Shown: piece after piece, positions 1 through 6,247 of the stretch
Layout: each line of letters opens with the position of its first letter
Numbering within the stretch: position 1 is the first letter of the stretch
Notes under the pieces: generated by a model
Told to the model about the DNA's origin: nothing
Databases searched by the model: none
Seen by the model: only the letters and a program-made list of their open reading frames with translations
Position numbers and translations under genes: made by a program
NCBI GenBank assembly: GCA_009786045.1
Contig: WQTY01000037.1
Coordinates: 1-10,447, forward strand
Direction of reading: 5' to 3'
Origin: Pseudomonadota bacterium
GTDB lineage: Bacteria > Myxococcota_A > Bradymonadia > UBA4248
DNA: 10,447 nucleotides

Positions 1-17
1 CATGCGGCAACCGCATG
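1..17. repeat. Short inverted repeat at the left edge
   Basis: Perfect 7-bp arms, CATGCGG (1-7) and CCGCATG (11-17), are separated by a 3-base loop. It directly follows, in the minus direction, the second-family repeat at 18-54, so it may be a further segment of the same composite element. It is cut by the window edge, so its full extent is unknown. It has no adjacent T-run and is not a terminator by sequence. Confidence 0.6.
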
Positions 18-54
18 CCGAAAGCGGCGCAGGGGGCTTGCCCCCTACACACCT
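18..54 (-). repeat. Family B hairpin repeat, copy 1 (minus orientation)
   Basis: Read on the minus strand this has GGTGTGTAGGGGGC, a tiny AA loop, then GCCCCCTGCGCCGCTTTCG. The same arrangement, a GGGGGC/GCCCCC hairpin followed by the unpaired tail TGCGCCGCT, occurs at 3089-3130 and 10151-10191. It is joined directly to a family A unit (55-80) through the linker CCCCTACAGGT, exactly as copy 2 is. No coding content is apparent. It lies downstream of valS. Confidence 0.7.
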
Positions 55-80
55 GTAGGGGCGACCGTCCTCGGTCGCCC
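55..80. repeat. Family A palindromic repeat, GACCG type
   Basis: Arms GGGCGACCG (59-67) and CGGTCGCCC (72-80) surround a TCCT loop. The conserved terminal GTAGGGG starts at 55. It is the same kind of unit as those crowded into 3064-3595. It lies about 20 bases downstream of the valS stop. No T-run follows it on the minus strand, so it is better read as a dispersed repeat than as a terminator, although it could protect the 3' end of the valS transcript. Confidence 0.75.
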
Positions 81-91
81 GATCGCATCAG

Positions 92-114
92 AAAAAATAT
101 CGCTAACCAAGCGA
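92..114 (-). terminator. Possible weak intrinsic terminator of valS
   Basis: On the minus strand a 5-bp stem (TCGCT/AGCGA, 5-base loop, 100-114) overlaps the valS stop codon and is followed by TATTTTTT (99-92). The T-run is good but the stem is short, so efficiency would be low. It is the only T-tract-bearing hairpin seen after valS. Confidence 0.35.
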
Positions 115-2946
115 AACACGCGCTTTTTGCAGCTTTTCAAGTTCGGCCATGTGGCGTTCGAGGCGCTCGCGCTCCGTTTCGACGACTTCGGGTTTGGCGC
201 GTTCGACAAAGCTCGGGTTGTCGAGCTTTTTGCGGCTTGCCTCAACGTCTTTTGTCAGTTTGGCAATGTTTTTGTCGAGCCGTCCGCGTTCTTCCTCCAT
301 GTCGATGAGCCCCGCAAACGGAATGACAATCTCGACGCCATCGGCAACGCCAACGGCACATGGCGCGGGCTTGGCGGTTTCAGTGCCCAGAACCTCGATC
401 ATCTCGACGCGCCCCAGCTGACGGATGGCATCCTGCATGGTTTCGATGAGGGTTTGGCGAGCGGGGTCGTCGGTCAAAACCAAAAGCCGGGGAATGAGCT
501 TGCCGGGGGGGATGTTGGCCTCACCGCGGATGTTGCGAACCGCAGAGACGACCGCAATGAGGCCGCGTGTCAGGGCAGCGCGCGGTACATCGCAGAACTT
601 CGGATTAACCTTCGGCCAGGGCGCGATCATGATCGAATCGGGCGCGCCTTCGCCTTTGGGCAGCGCCTGCCAGATCTCCTCGGTCATAAACGGCGCAAAG
701 GGATGCAGCAATCGCAGGATCGTCTCCAGCACATGCACGAGCACCCAGCGAGTGCATGCCTGATTGGCGGCCTGCGCTTCGTCTTTTGCGTAAAGCACCG
801 ATTTCGACAATTCGATGTACCAGTCACAGAACGCATTCCACAAAAACTCGTAAACGCTCTGTGCTGCCTCGTTGAAATTGAACTTGTCGATGGCCTGCGT
901 GACTTCCTCAATGCAGCGGTTAAGGCCGTCGAGAATCCAGGCATCTGCCAGCGACAGGTTTTCCGGCTCAAACGGCTCAATGCAGCCGTCTTTGGTAATC
1001 GTCGACTGGGTCGTTGTCCCCTCCAGGTTCATCAGCACAAACCGCGAAGCCTGCCAGACCTTATTGAGGAACGCGCGATAGCCCTCAATGCGCCTGATAT
1101 CGAGGCGGACATCGCGGCCCTGAGCCGCCAGCATCGTCAGCGAAAACCGAAGCGCATCCGCCCCCTGGGGGTCGATTCCGTCGGGGTAGTCGTCAAACAG
1201 CTGCCGGGAGGCTTTGCGCTCCTCATCGGGGATGTTCTCTGGCTTACAGCCAAAAACAAGCAGCAGGGGGTCAATGACATTGCCCTTGGTTTTGGACATC
1301 TTCTGCCCAACCTTATCGCGGACAAGCGCATGGAAATAGATATCCCGAAAAGGCGTCTCACCCATAAAATGGCTGCCAAACATCATCATTCGCGCCACCC
1401 AGAAGAAAATGATATCCGCTGCCGTCTCCATGACACTCGTCGGGTAGAACTTCTTCAGGGTATCGGTCTCCTCTGGCCAGCCCATCGTCGAAAACGGCCA
1501 CAAGCCAGAGCTGAACCACGTATCCAGAACATCGGGTTCCTGCACGAGATGCACTCCCCCGCACACTGGGCAGGTTTCGGGGCATGTTCGCGACACAATG
1601 GGGCGTGCCTGCGAATCAATGCGAAGCTCAGCGTCCCTGTGGCCCGGCTGCTCAATGCGGTGAATGTGCCCGCGGCTGCAGTCCTCACAATACCAGGCAG
1701 GAATCTGATGCCCCCACCAGAGTTGCCGCGAAATGCACCAGTCGCGAATATTGTGCATCCAGTTAAAAAACGTTTTCTCCCAAAGCACCGGCGTCATGCG
1801 CGTTTTGCCCGTTTCGACAGCCTTGATTGCAGGTTCGGCCAAAACCCTGGCATTCACCCACCACTGCGGCAGCAAAAGCGGCTCGACCAGCGCCCCAGAA
1901 CGCTGACTGCGAGACGGCATATAGGTATGGCCCTCAATCTTGACGAGATGTCCGCTTGTCTGCAAATCGCCGACCGCCGCCTCCCGGCAGGCCTCCCGCG
2001 TCATGCCGCGATACCTGGCGGGCACATCCGATGTCGTCAGCATCCTGGCATCCATGCCGATGACCTGAATGCGCGGCAAATGGTGGCGCTGCCCGCAGGC
2101 AAAATCATTGAAATCATGCGCAGGCGTGATCTTAACCGCGCCCGATCCAAATGCCGGATCGGCCGTCTCCGCATCCGCAATCACCGGAATCGTCCGATCT
2201 GTCAGCGGAAGTCGAAGCATCTTCCCAATCATCGCCTGATAGCGCTCGTCCCCGGGGTGCACGCATACCGCCACATCGCCAAACATCGTCTCCGGGCGCG
2301 TCGTGGCAATGACGACAGACCCCGTCCCATCCTCAAGATCATAACGGATATGCCACAAATGCCCCGATTCCGGCTCCTGATCAATTTCGAGGTCGCTCAG
2401 CACCGTCTTGGCCACCGGATCCCAGTTTACCAGGCGCTCGTCGCGATAAATCAGCCCTTCTTCATACAGCCTGACAAAAGCCTCGACCACCGCATGGCAT
2501 AGCCCCTCATCCAGCGTAAAACGCTCACGCGCCCAATCGCACGACGCCCCCAAAAGCTTAAGCTGCTCCGTAATATTCGACCCCTTCTCGCGCTTCCACG
2601 CCCAGACGCGCTCCAAGAACGCCTCTCGCCCGAGCTCAAGCCGCGTCTTCCCCTCCGCCGCCAGCTGCCGCTCGACCATCACCTGCGTCGCAATCCCCGC
2701 ATGATCCGTCCCCGGCAGCCAAAGCGCCTCAAACCCCTGCATCCGCTTATAACGCGTCAACAAATCCTGAATCGTCACAAAAAGCGCATGCCCCATGTGC
2801 AGCTTCCCGGTCACGTTGGGCGGCGGAATCACAATGCAGAATGGCGGCTTCTCCGAATGCTCATCCGCATGAAAATACCCCTTCTCCATCCAATAGGCAT
2901 ACCAACGAGACTCCACCTGGGTTGGACTATAACTCTTGTCGATCAT
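103..2946 (-). CDS. valS: Valyl-tRNA synthetase (ValRS)
   Basis: This class Ia aminoacyl-tRNA synthetase charges tRNA-Val with valine in the cytoplasm; 947 residues is normal for bacterial ValRS. The HIGH motif is in PPPNVTGKLHMGH (residues 41-53), followed by GTDHAGIATQ (79-88). The editing (CP1) domain has ATTRPET (214-220) and DPAFGSGAVKITPAHDFND (263-281). Cysteines C420/C423 and C455/C459/C462 suggest a zinc-binding insertion. The KMSKS motif reads KMSKT (549-553), a mild variant. The anticodon-binding region includes WNAFCDWYIE. The last 65 residues or so are the Glu/Lys/Arg-rich coiled-coil arm typical of ValRS. The start is the ATG at 2946, preceded by GGGGAG 10 bases upstream. An in-frame TTG at 2979 would add 11 residues with no better ribosome site. 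The gene appears to be alone: it is preceded by 650 bp of repeats and followed by repeats. A long open frame on the opposite strand is a composition shadow. Confidence 0.98.
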   Translation of the reverse strand: MIDKSYSPTQVESRWYAYWMEKGYFHADEHSEKPPFCIVIPPPNVTGKLHMGHALFVTIQDLLTRYKRMQGFEALWLPGTDHAGIATQVMVERQLAAEGKTRLELGREAFLERVWAWKREKGSNITEQLKLLGASCDWARERFTLDEGLCHAVVEAFVRLYEEGLIYRDERLVNWDPVAKTVLSDLEIDQEPESGHLWHIRYDLEDGTGSVVIATTRPETMFGDVAVCVHPGDERYQAMIGKMLRLPLTDRTIPVIADAETADPAFGSGAVKITPAHDFNDFACGQRHHLPRIQVIGMDARMLTTSDVPARYRGMTREACREAAVGDLQTSGHLVKIEGHTYMPSRSQRSGALVEPLLLPQWWVNARVLAEPAIKAVETGKTRMTPVLWEKTFFNWMHNIRDWCISRQLWWGHQIPAWYCEDCSRGHIHRIEQPGHRDAELRIDSQARPIVSRTCPETCPVCGGVHLVQEPDVLDTWFSSGLWPFSTMGWPEETDTLKKFYPTSVMETAADIIFFWVARMMMFGSHFMGETPFRDIYFHALVRDKVGQKMSKTKGNVIDPLLLVFGCKPENIPDEERKASRQLFDDYPDGIDPQGADALRFSLTMLAAQGRDVRLDIRRIEGYRAFLNKVWQASRFVLMNLEGTTTQSTITKDGCIEPFEPENLSLADAWILDGLNRCIEEVTQAIDKFNFNEAAQSVYEFLWNAFCDWYIELSKSVLYAKDEAQAANQACTRWVLVHVLETILRLLHPFAPFMTEEIWQALPKGEGAPDSIMIAPWPKVNPKFCDVPRAALTRGLIAVVSAVRNIRGEANIPPGKLIPRLLVLTDDPARQTLIETMQDAIRQLGRVEMIEVLGTETAKPAPCAVGVADGVEIVIPFAGLIDMEEERGRLDKNIAKLTKDVEASRKKLDNPSFVERAKPEVVETERERLERHMAELEKLQKARVSLG

Positions 2947-2956
2947 CAACGTCTTG

Positions 2957-2962
2957 CTCCCC
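2957..2962 (-). promoter_or_regulatory. Ribosome binding site deciding the valS start
   Basis: GGGGAG on the minus strand, 10 bases before the ATG at 2946. It favours this ATG over the upstream in-frame TTG at 2979. Confidence 0.55.
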
Positions 2963-3063
2963 TGCACTCGCAACCACAAAACACACCGCCACCTGGCGCT
3001 ATTCCGTCGCGGTCACTAGCACAATTCGGTGCCCCCCTGCAATGTTGTCAGCCATATAACAGC

Positions 3064-3090
3064 GGGCGAACACACAGTTCGCCCCTACAG
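3064..3090. repeat. Family A palindromic repeat, GAAC type
   Basis: Arms GGGCGAAC (3064-3071) and GTTCGCCC (3077-3084) flank loop ACACA, followed by the conserved end CCTACAG. It is fused to the family B unit at 3089. Confidence 0.8.
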
Positions 3091-3130
3091 GTTTGTGTGG
3101 GGGCCGTCGCCCCCTGCGCCGCTATCGGCC
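3089..3130 (+). repeat. Family B hairpin repeat, copy 2
   Basis: AGGTTTGTGTGGGGGC leads into a GGGGGC-CGTC-GCCCCC-like hairpin and the tail TGCGCCGCTATCGG. It matches the minus-strand copy at 18-54 and the plus-strand copy at 10151-10191. Its junction with the preceding family A unit, CCCCTACAGGT, is identical to that of copy 1. Confidence 0.75.
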
Positions 3131-3148
3131 TGGGCGACTACGTCGCAC

Positions 3149-3175
3149 GGGCGACCGGGACGGTCGCCCCTACAG
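3149..3175. repeat. Family A palindromic repeat, GACCG type
   Basis: Arms GGGCGACCG (3149-3157) and CGGTCGCCC (3161-3169) flank loop GGA, with terminal CCTACAG. The arms are identical to those of the unit at 59-80. A shorter hairpin GCGAC/GTCGC (3134-3146) lies just before it. Confidence 0.8.
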
Positions 3176-3198
3176 GCCGATACGCGGCTACCCCCACT

Positions 3199-3223
3199 GC
3201 GGGGCCTCAATCGCCGGCCCCGC
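3199..3223. repeat. GC-rich inverted repeat
   Basis: Arms GCGGGGCC (3199-3206) and GGCCCCGC (3216-3223) flank a 9-base loop. It lacks the family A CCCCTAC end and has no T-run, so it is neither an obvious family member nor a terminator. Confidence 0.6.
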
Positions 3224-3239
3224 AACGCCCCGCTTTGGC

Positions 3240-3265
3240 AGGGGCGAATAATTATTCGCCCCTAC
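3240..3265. repeat. Family A palindrome, GAATAATTATTC type, copy 1
   Basis: A perfect 24-bp palindrome (3240-3263) with half-site AGGGGCGAATAA, ending in CCCCTACATCCCC. The copy at 3410-3437 has the same centre and the same following bases ATCCCC. Confidence 0.85.
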
Positions 3266-3285
3266 ATCCCCAAACCCAGCAGGCC

Positions 3286-3307
3286 GGGCGAACACAGTTC
3301 GCCCCTG
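3286..3307. repeat. Family A palindromic repeat, GAAC type
   Basis: Arms GGGCGAAC (3286-3293) and GTTCGCCC (3297-3304) flank loop ACA. The right end reads CCCCTGCAC, a one-base departure from CCCCTACA. Confidence 0.8.
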
Positions 3308-3409
3308 CACACCCTTTAATTTCGCGGTTCCGATTCAACAACGTGGGCGACCGCAAAATGGCCCGGACGCGCCATGCGCGCCCCTACATGTCGGTACGCG
3401 GTTATCCCC

Positions 3410-3443
3410 GTAGGGGCGAATAATTATTCGCCCCTACATCCCC
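3410..3443. repeat. Family A palindrome, GAATAATTATTC type, copy 2
   Basis: A perfect 28-bp palindrome at 3410-3437 with half-site GTAGGGGCGAATAA, followed by ATCCCC. It is the longest perfect unit in the window. It sits immediately beyond the T-tract of the terminator at 3446-3490. Confidence 0.9.
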
Positions 3444-3445
3444 AC

Positions 3446-3490
3446 AAAAAATAAAAGGCGCGGCGTATCTGCCCAGCAGATAGCCGCGCC
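3446..3490 (-). terminator. Intrinsic terminator of the 252-residue protein gene
   Basis: On the minus strand a 15-bp stem is formed by 3490-3476 and 3472-3457 with a 3-base loop and one bulged base at 3465. The stem has the GGCGCGGC/GCCGCGCC core and is followed by TTTTATTTTTT (3456-3446). A stable GC-rich stem plus a T-run is the standard Rho-independent layout. It lies about 110 bases after the stop at 3599 and would separate that gene from valS. Confidence 0.85.
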
Positions 3491-3499
3491 CGCCCGCGT

Positions 3500-3518
3500 A
3501 TTGCCCGATCCGGGCAAT
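3500..3518. repeat. Inverted repeat ATTGCCCG/CGGGCAAT
   Basis: Perfect 8-bp arms (3500-3507, 3511-3518) flank the loop ATC. There is no T-run and no CCCCTAC end. It lies in the trailer of the minus-strand gene before its terminator. Confidence 0.65.
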
Positions 3519-3520
3519 AG

Positions 3521-3547
3521 CGGGCGAACACAGTTCGCCTCTACAGG
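3521..3547. repeat. Family A palindromic repeat, GAAC type
   Basis: Arms GGCGAAC (3523-3529) and GTTCGCC (3533-3539) flank loop ACA, followed by TCTACAGG, where other units have CCCTACAGG. Confidence 0.75.
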
Positions 3548-3565
3548 CAATTCATGGCGAAAACC

Positions 3566-3595
3566 GTAGGGGCAGAACATCTTCTGCCCCTACAG
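3566..3595. repeat. Family A palindromic repeat, CAGAA type
   Basis: Arms GTAGGGGCAGAA (3566-3577) and TTCTGCCCCTAC (3582-3593) flank loop CATC, giving 12 perfect pairs. The ends match the other units but the inner stem differs on both sides. It begins, in the minus direction, only 5 bases after the stop codon of the 252-residue protein gene. Confidence 0.85.
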
Positions 3596-3598
3596 GCA

Positions 3599-4357
3599 CT
3601 ACAGAGGCTGGTCTTCGAGAATCCTTGCCACAAGGACATCCATGGCCAAATCGTCGTTTGGCCAGCGTATTCCGCGATAGGCATCGCGTTTGGATTTTGA
3701 TTTTTTGGCAGACAACACGGCTTTTGAGCGTTCGAGCGGCTGCGAAAGGTGTGCAAGGCGCACGCCGGATGTGGCCACCTGGGGCACGGAGAGCGGAACC
3801 ATAGCGGGAGGCGCCGTGATCAGGCCTTTTGAGCCATTGGATGGTGACACAGGGGTAAGTTTCGCACTTGTCCCTGTCAGCGATTTTAGCCCAAGTCCCT
3901 TTGAGGCGCTGGGGAACTGCTGCGAAGCCCGCAGAATATCGGGTTTGTTGATTTTGCTGTTTCCAAGGTGCGAAGCTTCGCCATTTCCAACCTCTGTTGA
4001 ACGCCCGCCCACGACAGGAATGCCTGCCTGACTTGAGCGAACCGAGCTGCCCAGCGAAGAGTTGCCGGAGGTACGCTGCGCGACGTTTGCCACGATCGAC
4101 TCATAGCGACCATCATAGAGCTTCGCATAGAACTCCTGATGCTGCTTGACCATCAGTTCTTTAATGACGCGGTTCTGTGCCTCCTGATCCTCAAGCTCTG
4201 AAACCGCCTCCCGATAAGAGATGCTTTTGGAGTCGAGAATCTGACCCGAATAAAACACCGTCGTCGTGATATGACCATCCTTAATGCCGTTATCCTCTGT
4301 CTGGATGTGATACCACCGCGAGCGAAATTCTATATCGTTGTTATAGGCAATTAACAT
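3599..4357 (-). CDS. Conserved protein of unknown function, low-complexity middle
   Basis: I cannot assign a function. Residues 1-90 look like a folded domain, with YHIQTEDNG (16-24) and HITTTVFYSGQIL. A helical stretch with VIKELMVKQHQEF and LYDGRYESIV follows. I associate this block with uncharacterised proteins in Myxococcota and related bacteria; that is memory, not a search. Residues 90-220 or so are Ser/Gly/Thr/Pro-rich and probably disordered. A basic patch (KKSKSKRD) precedes an acidic, hydrophobic C-terminal segment (IRWPNDDLAMDVLVARIL). There is no signal peptide or membrane segment, so it is probably cytoplasmic. The start ATG at 4357 is preceded by AGGA about 8 bases upstream. The gene appears monocistronic: it has its own promoter (4408-4436) and terminator (3446-3490), and it is divergent from the methyltransferase gene. 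Confidence 0.85.
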   Translation of the reverse strand: MLIAYNNDIEFRSRWYHIQTEDNGIKDGHITTTVFYSGQILDSKSISYREAVSELEDQEAQNRVIKELMVKQHQEFYAKLYDGRYESIVANVAQRTSGNSSLGSSVRSSQAGIPVVGGRSTEVGNGEASHLGNSKINKPDILRASQQFPSASKGLGLKSLTGTSAKLTPVSPSNGSKGLITAPPAMVPLSVPQVATSGVRLAHLSQPLERSKAVLSAKKSKSKRDAYRGIRWPNDDLAMDVLVARILEDQPL

Positions 4358-4407
4358 GTCATATTCCTGATTCCTGGCAGGGGATACGCAGACACAAGCA
4401 CCCGGAA

Positions 4408-4436
4408 ATGATCATCTTTTTTTCAAAAGACGTCAA
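4408..4436 (-). promoter_or_regulatory. Sigma70-like promoter of the 252-residue protein gene
   Basis: Minus-strand -35 TTGACG (4436-4431), a 17-base A/T-rich spacer, then -10 GATCAT (4413-4408). These match the consensus at 5 of 6 and 4 of 6 positions. The start of transcription would fall near 4400, leaving a leader of about 45 bases. The spacer contains a run of seven A/T bases. Confidence 0.55.
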
Positions 4437-4543
4437 GCATTTGTGGACTTCCTGAGGAGAGTAAAGCTTAATCGCGGATTATGGCGCTGCTCCCTGCATC
4501 GGGCACGTTTCAGACACATCAGACCGGGAGATATCGCTGCACT

Positions 4544-6031
4544 ATGAAAAATAAACGCCTTCGAAACTACCTCATGACAGAATTCGACCTGCGCATAGAT
4601 GGGCTGTCTTTGCGTGGGTGGGGCCGGGGCACGCATGTATTCGACGGCATACCGGGCGAAGTTGAGGTAAGAGATGCCCTGCCCGGCGATTTTGCCCGTG
4701 TCCGGGTAAGGCGCCTTGGCAGCGAGGCTCTCGAAGCAGAGGTGGTCGAATACCATGCCTTCGGCTATCCCCGCATTCCAAGACGCTGTCCGCATGCCGG
4801 CTGCCGGCACGACAAGGACACCGGCTGCGGTGGCTGCACGCTTCAGCAGATTCACTACGAAACTCAGGTCAGGCTCAAACAGGATCTCCTCTCGCGCCTT
4901 CTGAAAACCAAAGACATCCCATGCGCTCCCCTGCCCATGCTCGAATGTTGTACGCACTGGCAATATCGAAATAAGATGGAGCTGTCCTTTGGCCCCGATG
5001 GTGCCGATGCACTGGGCGTGGGTTTACACCCCGCCGGCTACAAACACGAAGTCATCACACTCAGGCAATGCGACCTGTTCTCGCCCATACTGGCAGAACT
5101 CACGCAAAAAACGGTCGCATGGGCGCAGGCTCTGGGGTTGTCCTATTTCGTTTTCAGAAAAAATACCGGCTTCCTGAGACTGCTTACCCTTCGTGAAGGC
5201 AAGCGCACGGGGAAAACCATGGTCATTCTGACGACGTCTGCACAGGCACATATTGAATCTGGCGACGGACGCACTCGCTCTGCCGGCGAGGTCATCTCGG
5301 ATTTTGTCCAAAATGTCCTCATGTCGCTGACCATTACCCCGGATACGTTTTACTGGTCGACCATGTCTGCCCAAACTGGCAAACCCACCCGGATCGAGGA
5401 TCATCTCGTTTTTGGTCCCCCTGTTCTGCATGAACGCATGTACATCCCCGACGAAACGCACGCATTGGATTTCGAGATCCTGCCAAGGGCATTTTTTCAG
5501 CCCAACACGCTCCAGGCCGAGCGTCTTTATGCCACCATCTATGCGCTTGCCAGACCTCACATTCAGTCAGAGACCCCTGTACTCGATCTGTATTGCGGCA
5601 CAGGCACCATCGCCTTGTGCTTTGCACGCTATGGCCATCGTGCCGTGGCCATCGACATCGAAGCCCAGGCTATCGAAAATGCCCGCGCCAATGCTGTCAA
5701 AAATGGCCTGGCTTCAGCTGTCGAATTTTTTGCCGGTGATACTGCTGAGATCCTGCGTCAACTCATCGACGAACGGGACAACTTCAGCGACTATCTCCTT
5801 ATCGTCGATCCGCCCAGGCGCGGTCTGCTCCCGCCTGCCTATCGCCAAATCATGCGCCTCAATCTCAGGACGATCCTCTATGTCTCCTGCAATCCAGAAT
5901 CCCTGGCCAGTGATCTCGCCAGGTTCTGCGCCGATGGCTACCACATTGAATATCTCCAGCCCGTCGATATGCTGCCTCAGACTGCACACATTGAGACAGT
6001 GGCTGTCCTCAGACGCAGGGTCAGTGCATGA
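4544..6031 (+). CDS. rlmD: TRAM-domain 23S rRNA uridine-C5 methyltransferase (RlmD/RumA family)
   Basis: A SAM-dependent RNA methyltransferase that makes 5-methyluridine, most likely in 23S rRNA. A TRAM RNA-binding domain spans about residues 15-70. Fe-S ligands are C82, C95, C98 (CGGC) and C176, with an extra C87. YRNKMELSFG (141-150) is a family signature. SAM motif I is VLDLYCGTGTIAL (346-358), then DPPRRGL (422-428). The nucleophile is C449 in YVSCNP and the general base is E484 in HIETVAVL. All catalytic residues are present. Which uridine is modified (1939, 747 or both) cannot be read from sequence; the symbol follows the family name. The start is uncertain. The ATG at 4544 (495 residues) has GGGAG 13 bases upstream. 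The ATG at 4481 (516 residues) has GAGGAG 21 bases upstream, too far, and adds a non-conserved-looking extension. A third ATG at 4574 would still keep the TRAM domain. Confidence 0.93.
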   Translation: MKNKRLRNYLMTEFDLRIDGLSLRGWGRGTHVFDGIPGEVEVRDALPGDFARVRVRRLGSEALEAEVVEYHAFGYPRIPRRCPHAGCRHDKDTGCGGCTLQQIHYETQVRLKQDLLSRLLKTKDIPCAPLPMLECCTHWQYRNKMELSFGPDGADALGVGLHPAGYKHEVITLRQCDLFSPILAELTQKTVAWAQALGLSYFVFRKNTGFLRLLTLREGKRTGKTMVILTTSAQAHIESGDGRTRSAGEVISDFVQNVLMSLTITPDTFYWSTMSAQTGKPTRIEDHLVFGPPVLHERMYIPDETHALDFEILPRAFFQPNTLQAERLYATIYALARPHIQSETPVLDLYCGTGTIALCFARYGHRAVAIDIEAQAIENARANAVKNGLASAVEFFAGDTAEILRQLIDERDNFSDYLLIVDPPRRGLLPPAYRQIMRLNLRTILYVSCNPESLASDLARFCADGYHIEYLQPVDMLPQTAHIETVAVLRRRVSA

Positions 6032-6107
6032 AAAGGGCTCCGGCCCTGCGCCGTTTTGCAGGACCATCACACACGAACCATCAATATGGGCACTTGCTTC
6101 TCCTCAT

Positions 6108-6136
6108 TGGACAGGTCGGGGGCAGCATGGTACAAC
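6108..6136 (+). promoter_or_regulatory. Possible sigma70-like promoter of the STAS-protein gene
   Basis: TGGACA (6108-6113), a 17-base spacer, then TACAAC (6131-6136), matching the consensus at 5 and 4 of 6 positions. It would leave a leader of about 105 bases. It lies in the 216-base gap after the methyltransferase gene, in which I see no strong terminator. Confidence 0.35.
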
Positions 6137-6247
6137 GGATCAAAATGCGGTGCACATTTGACCGTTTGAGTGTATGCTGCAACGCCCGTCTGTATTGACG
6201 GTGGGCATCGTGTGTTCATTTCAGCTTTCTTCGAGTGATGGAAGTCC

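Larger units (their letters stand above)
3064..3595. repeat. Repeat-filled intergenic region upstream of valS
   Basis: The 652 bases between the 252-residue protein gene and valS hold no credible gene. Positions 2947-3063 are valS leader in which I find no convincing promoter. From 3064 to 3595 the DNA is a near-continuous series of short inverted repeats. There are at least six family A units with CCCCTAC-like ends (3064, 3149, 3240, 3286, 3410, 3521 and 3566 starts, several near-perfect palindromes), one family B unit (3089-3130), and two unrelated hairpins (3199-3223 and 3500-3518). A degenerate unit lies at 3343-3387, with outer ends GTGGGCG/CGCCCCTAC and an inner ATGGC/GCCAT. An intrinsic terminator (3446-3490) is embedded in the series. 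Open frames across this stretch are low-complexity Pro/Arg products of the repeats. Confidence 0.85.

Noticed and set aside
549..640. Internal frameshift or truncation in valS
   Set aside because: All ValRS domains and motifs read continuously in one frame to a normal C-terminal coiled coil.
127..2502. 791-codon open frame on the plus strand, antisense to valS
   Set aside because: It lies entirely opposite a complete, motif-perfect ValRS gene. Its product is Arg/His/Ala-rich with no recognisable domain. It is a codon-bias shadow.
2947..3063. valS promoter or T-box leader
   Set aside because: No -35/-10 pair with proper spacing and at least 4 of 6 matches in both boxes was found. There is no T-box sequence or specifier stem-loop.
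2701..3423. 240-codon plus-strand frame running from the valS 5' region into the repeat array
   Set aside because: The first half is valS antisense and the rest is translated palindromic repeats rich in Pro, Arg and Thr. It has no ribosome site.
3064..3595. CRISPR array
   Set aside because: The units are palindromes of differing sequence with irregular spacing and no uniform spacers, and there are no cas genes.
4433..4963. 176-codon minus-strand frame opposite the methyltransferase start
   Set aside because: It is antisense to the TRAM and Fe-S coding region, overlaps the promoter of the divergent gene and has no recognisable domain.
6034..6056. Terminator after the RNA methyltransferase gene
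   Set aside because: The hairpin AGGGC/GCCCT has only 5 pairs, and its T-run (4 T) is separated by six GC-rich bases. A competing pairing with CGCAGGG at 6014 exists. Too weak to call.
6158..6199. TTGACC (6158) and TTGACG (6194) as -35 boxes for the STAS gene
   Set aside because: No acceptable -10 box lies 16-18 bases downstream of either.
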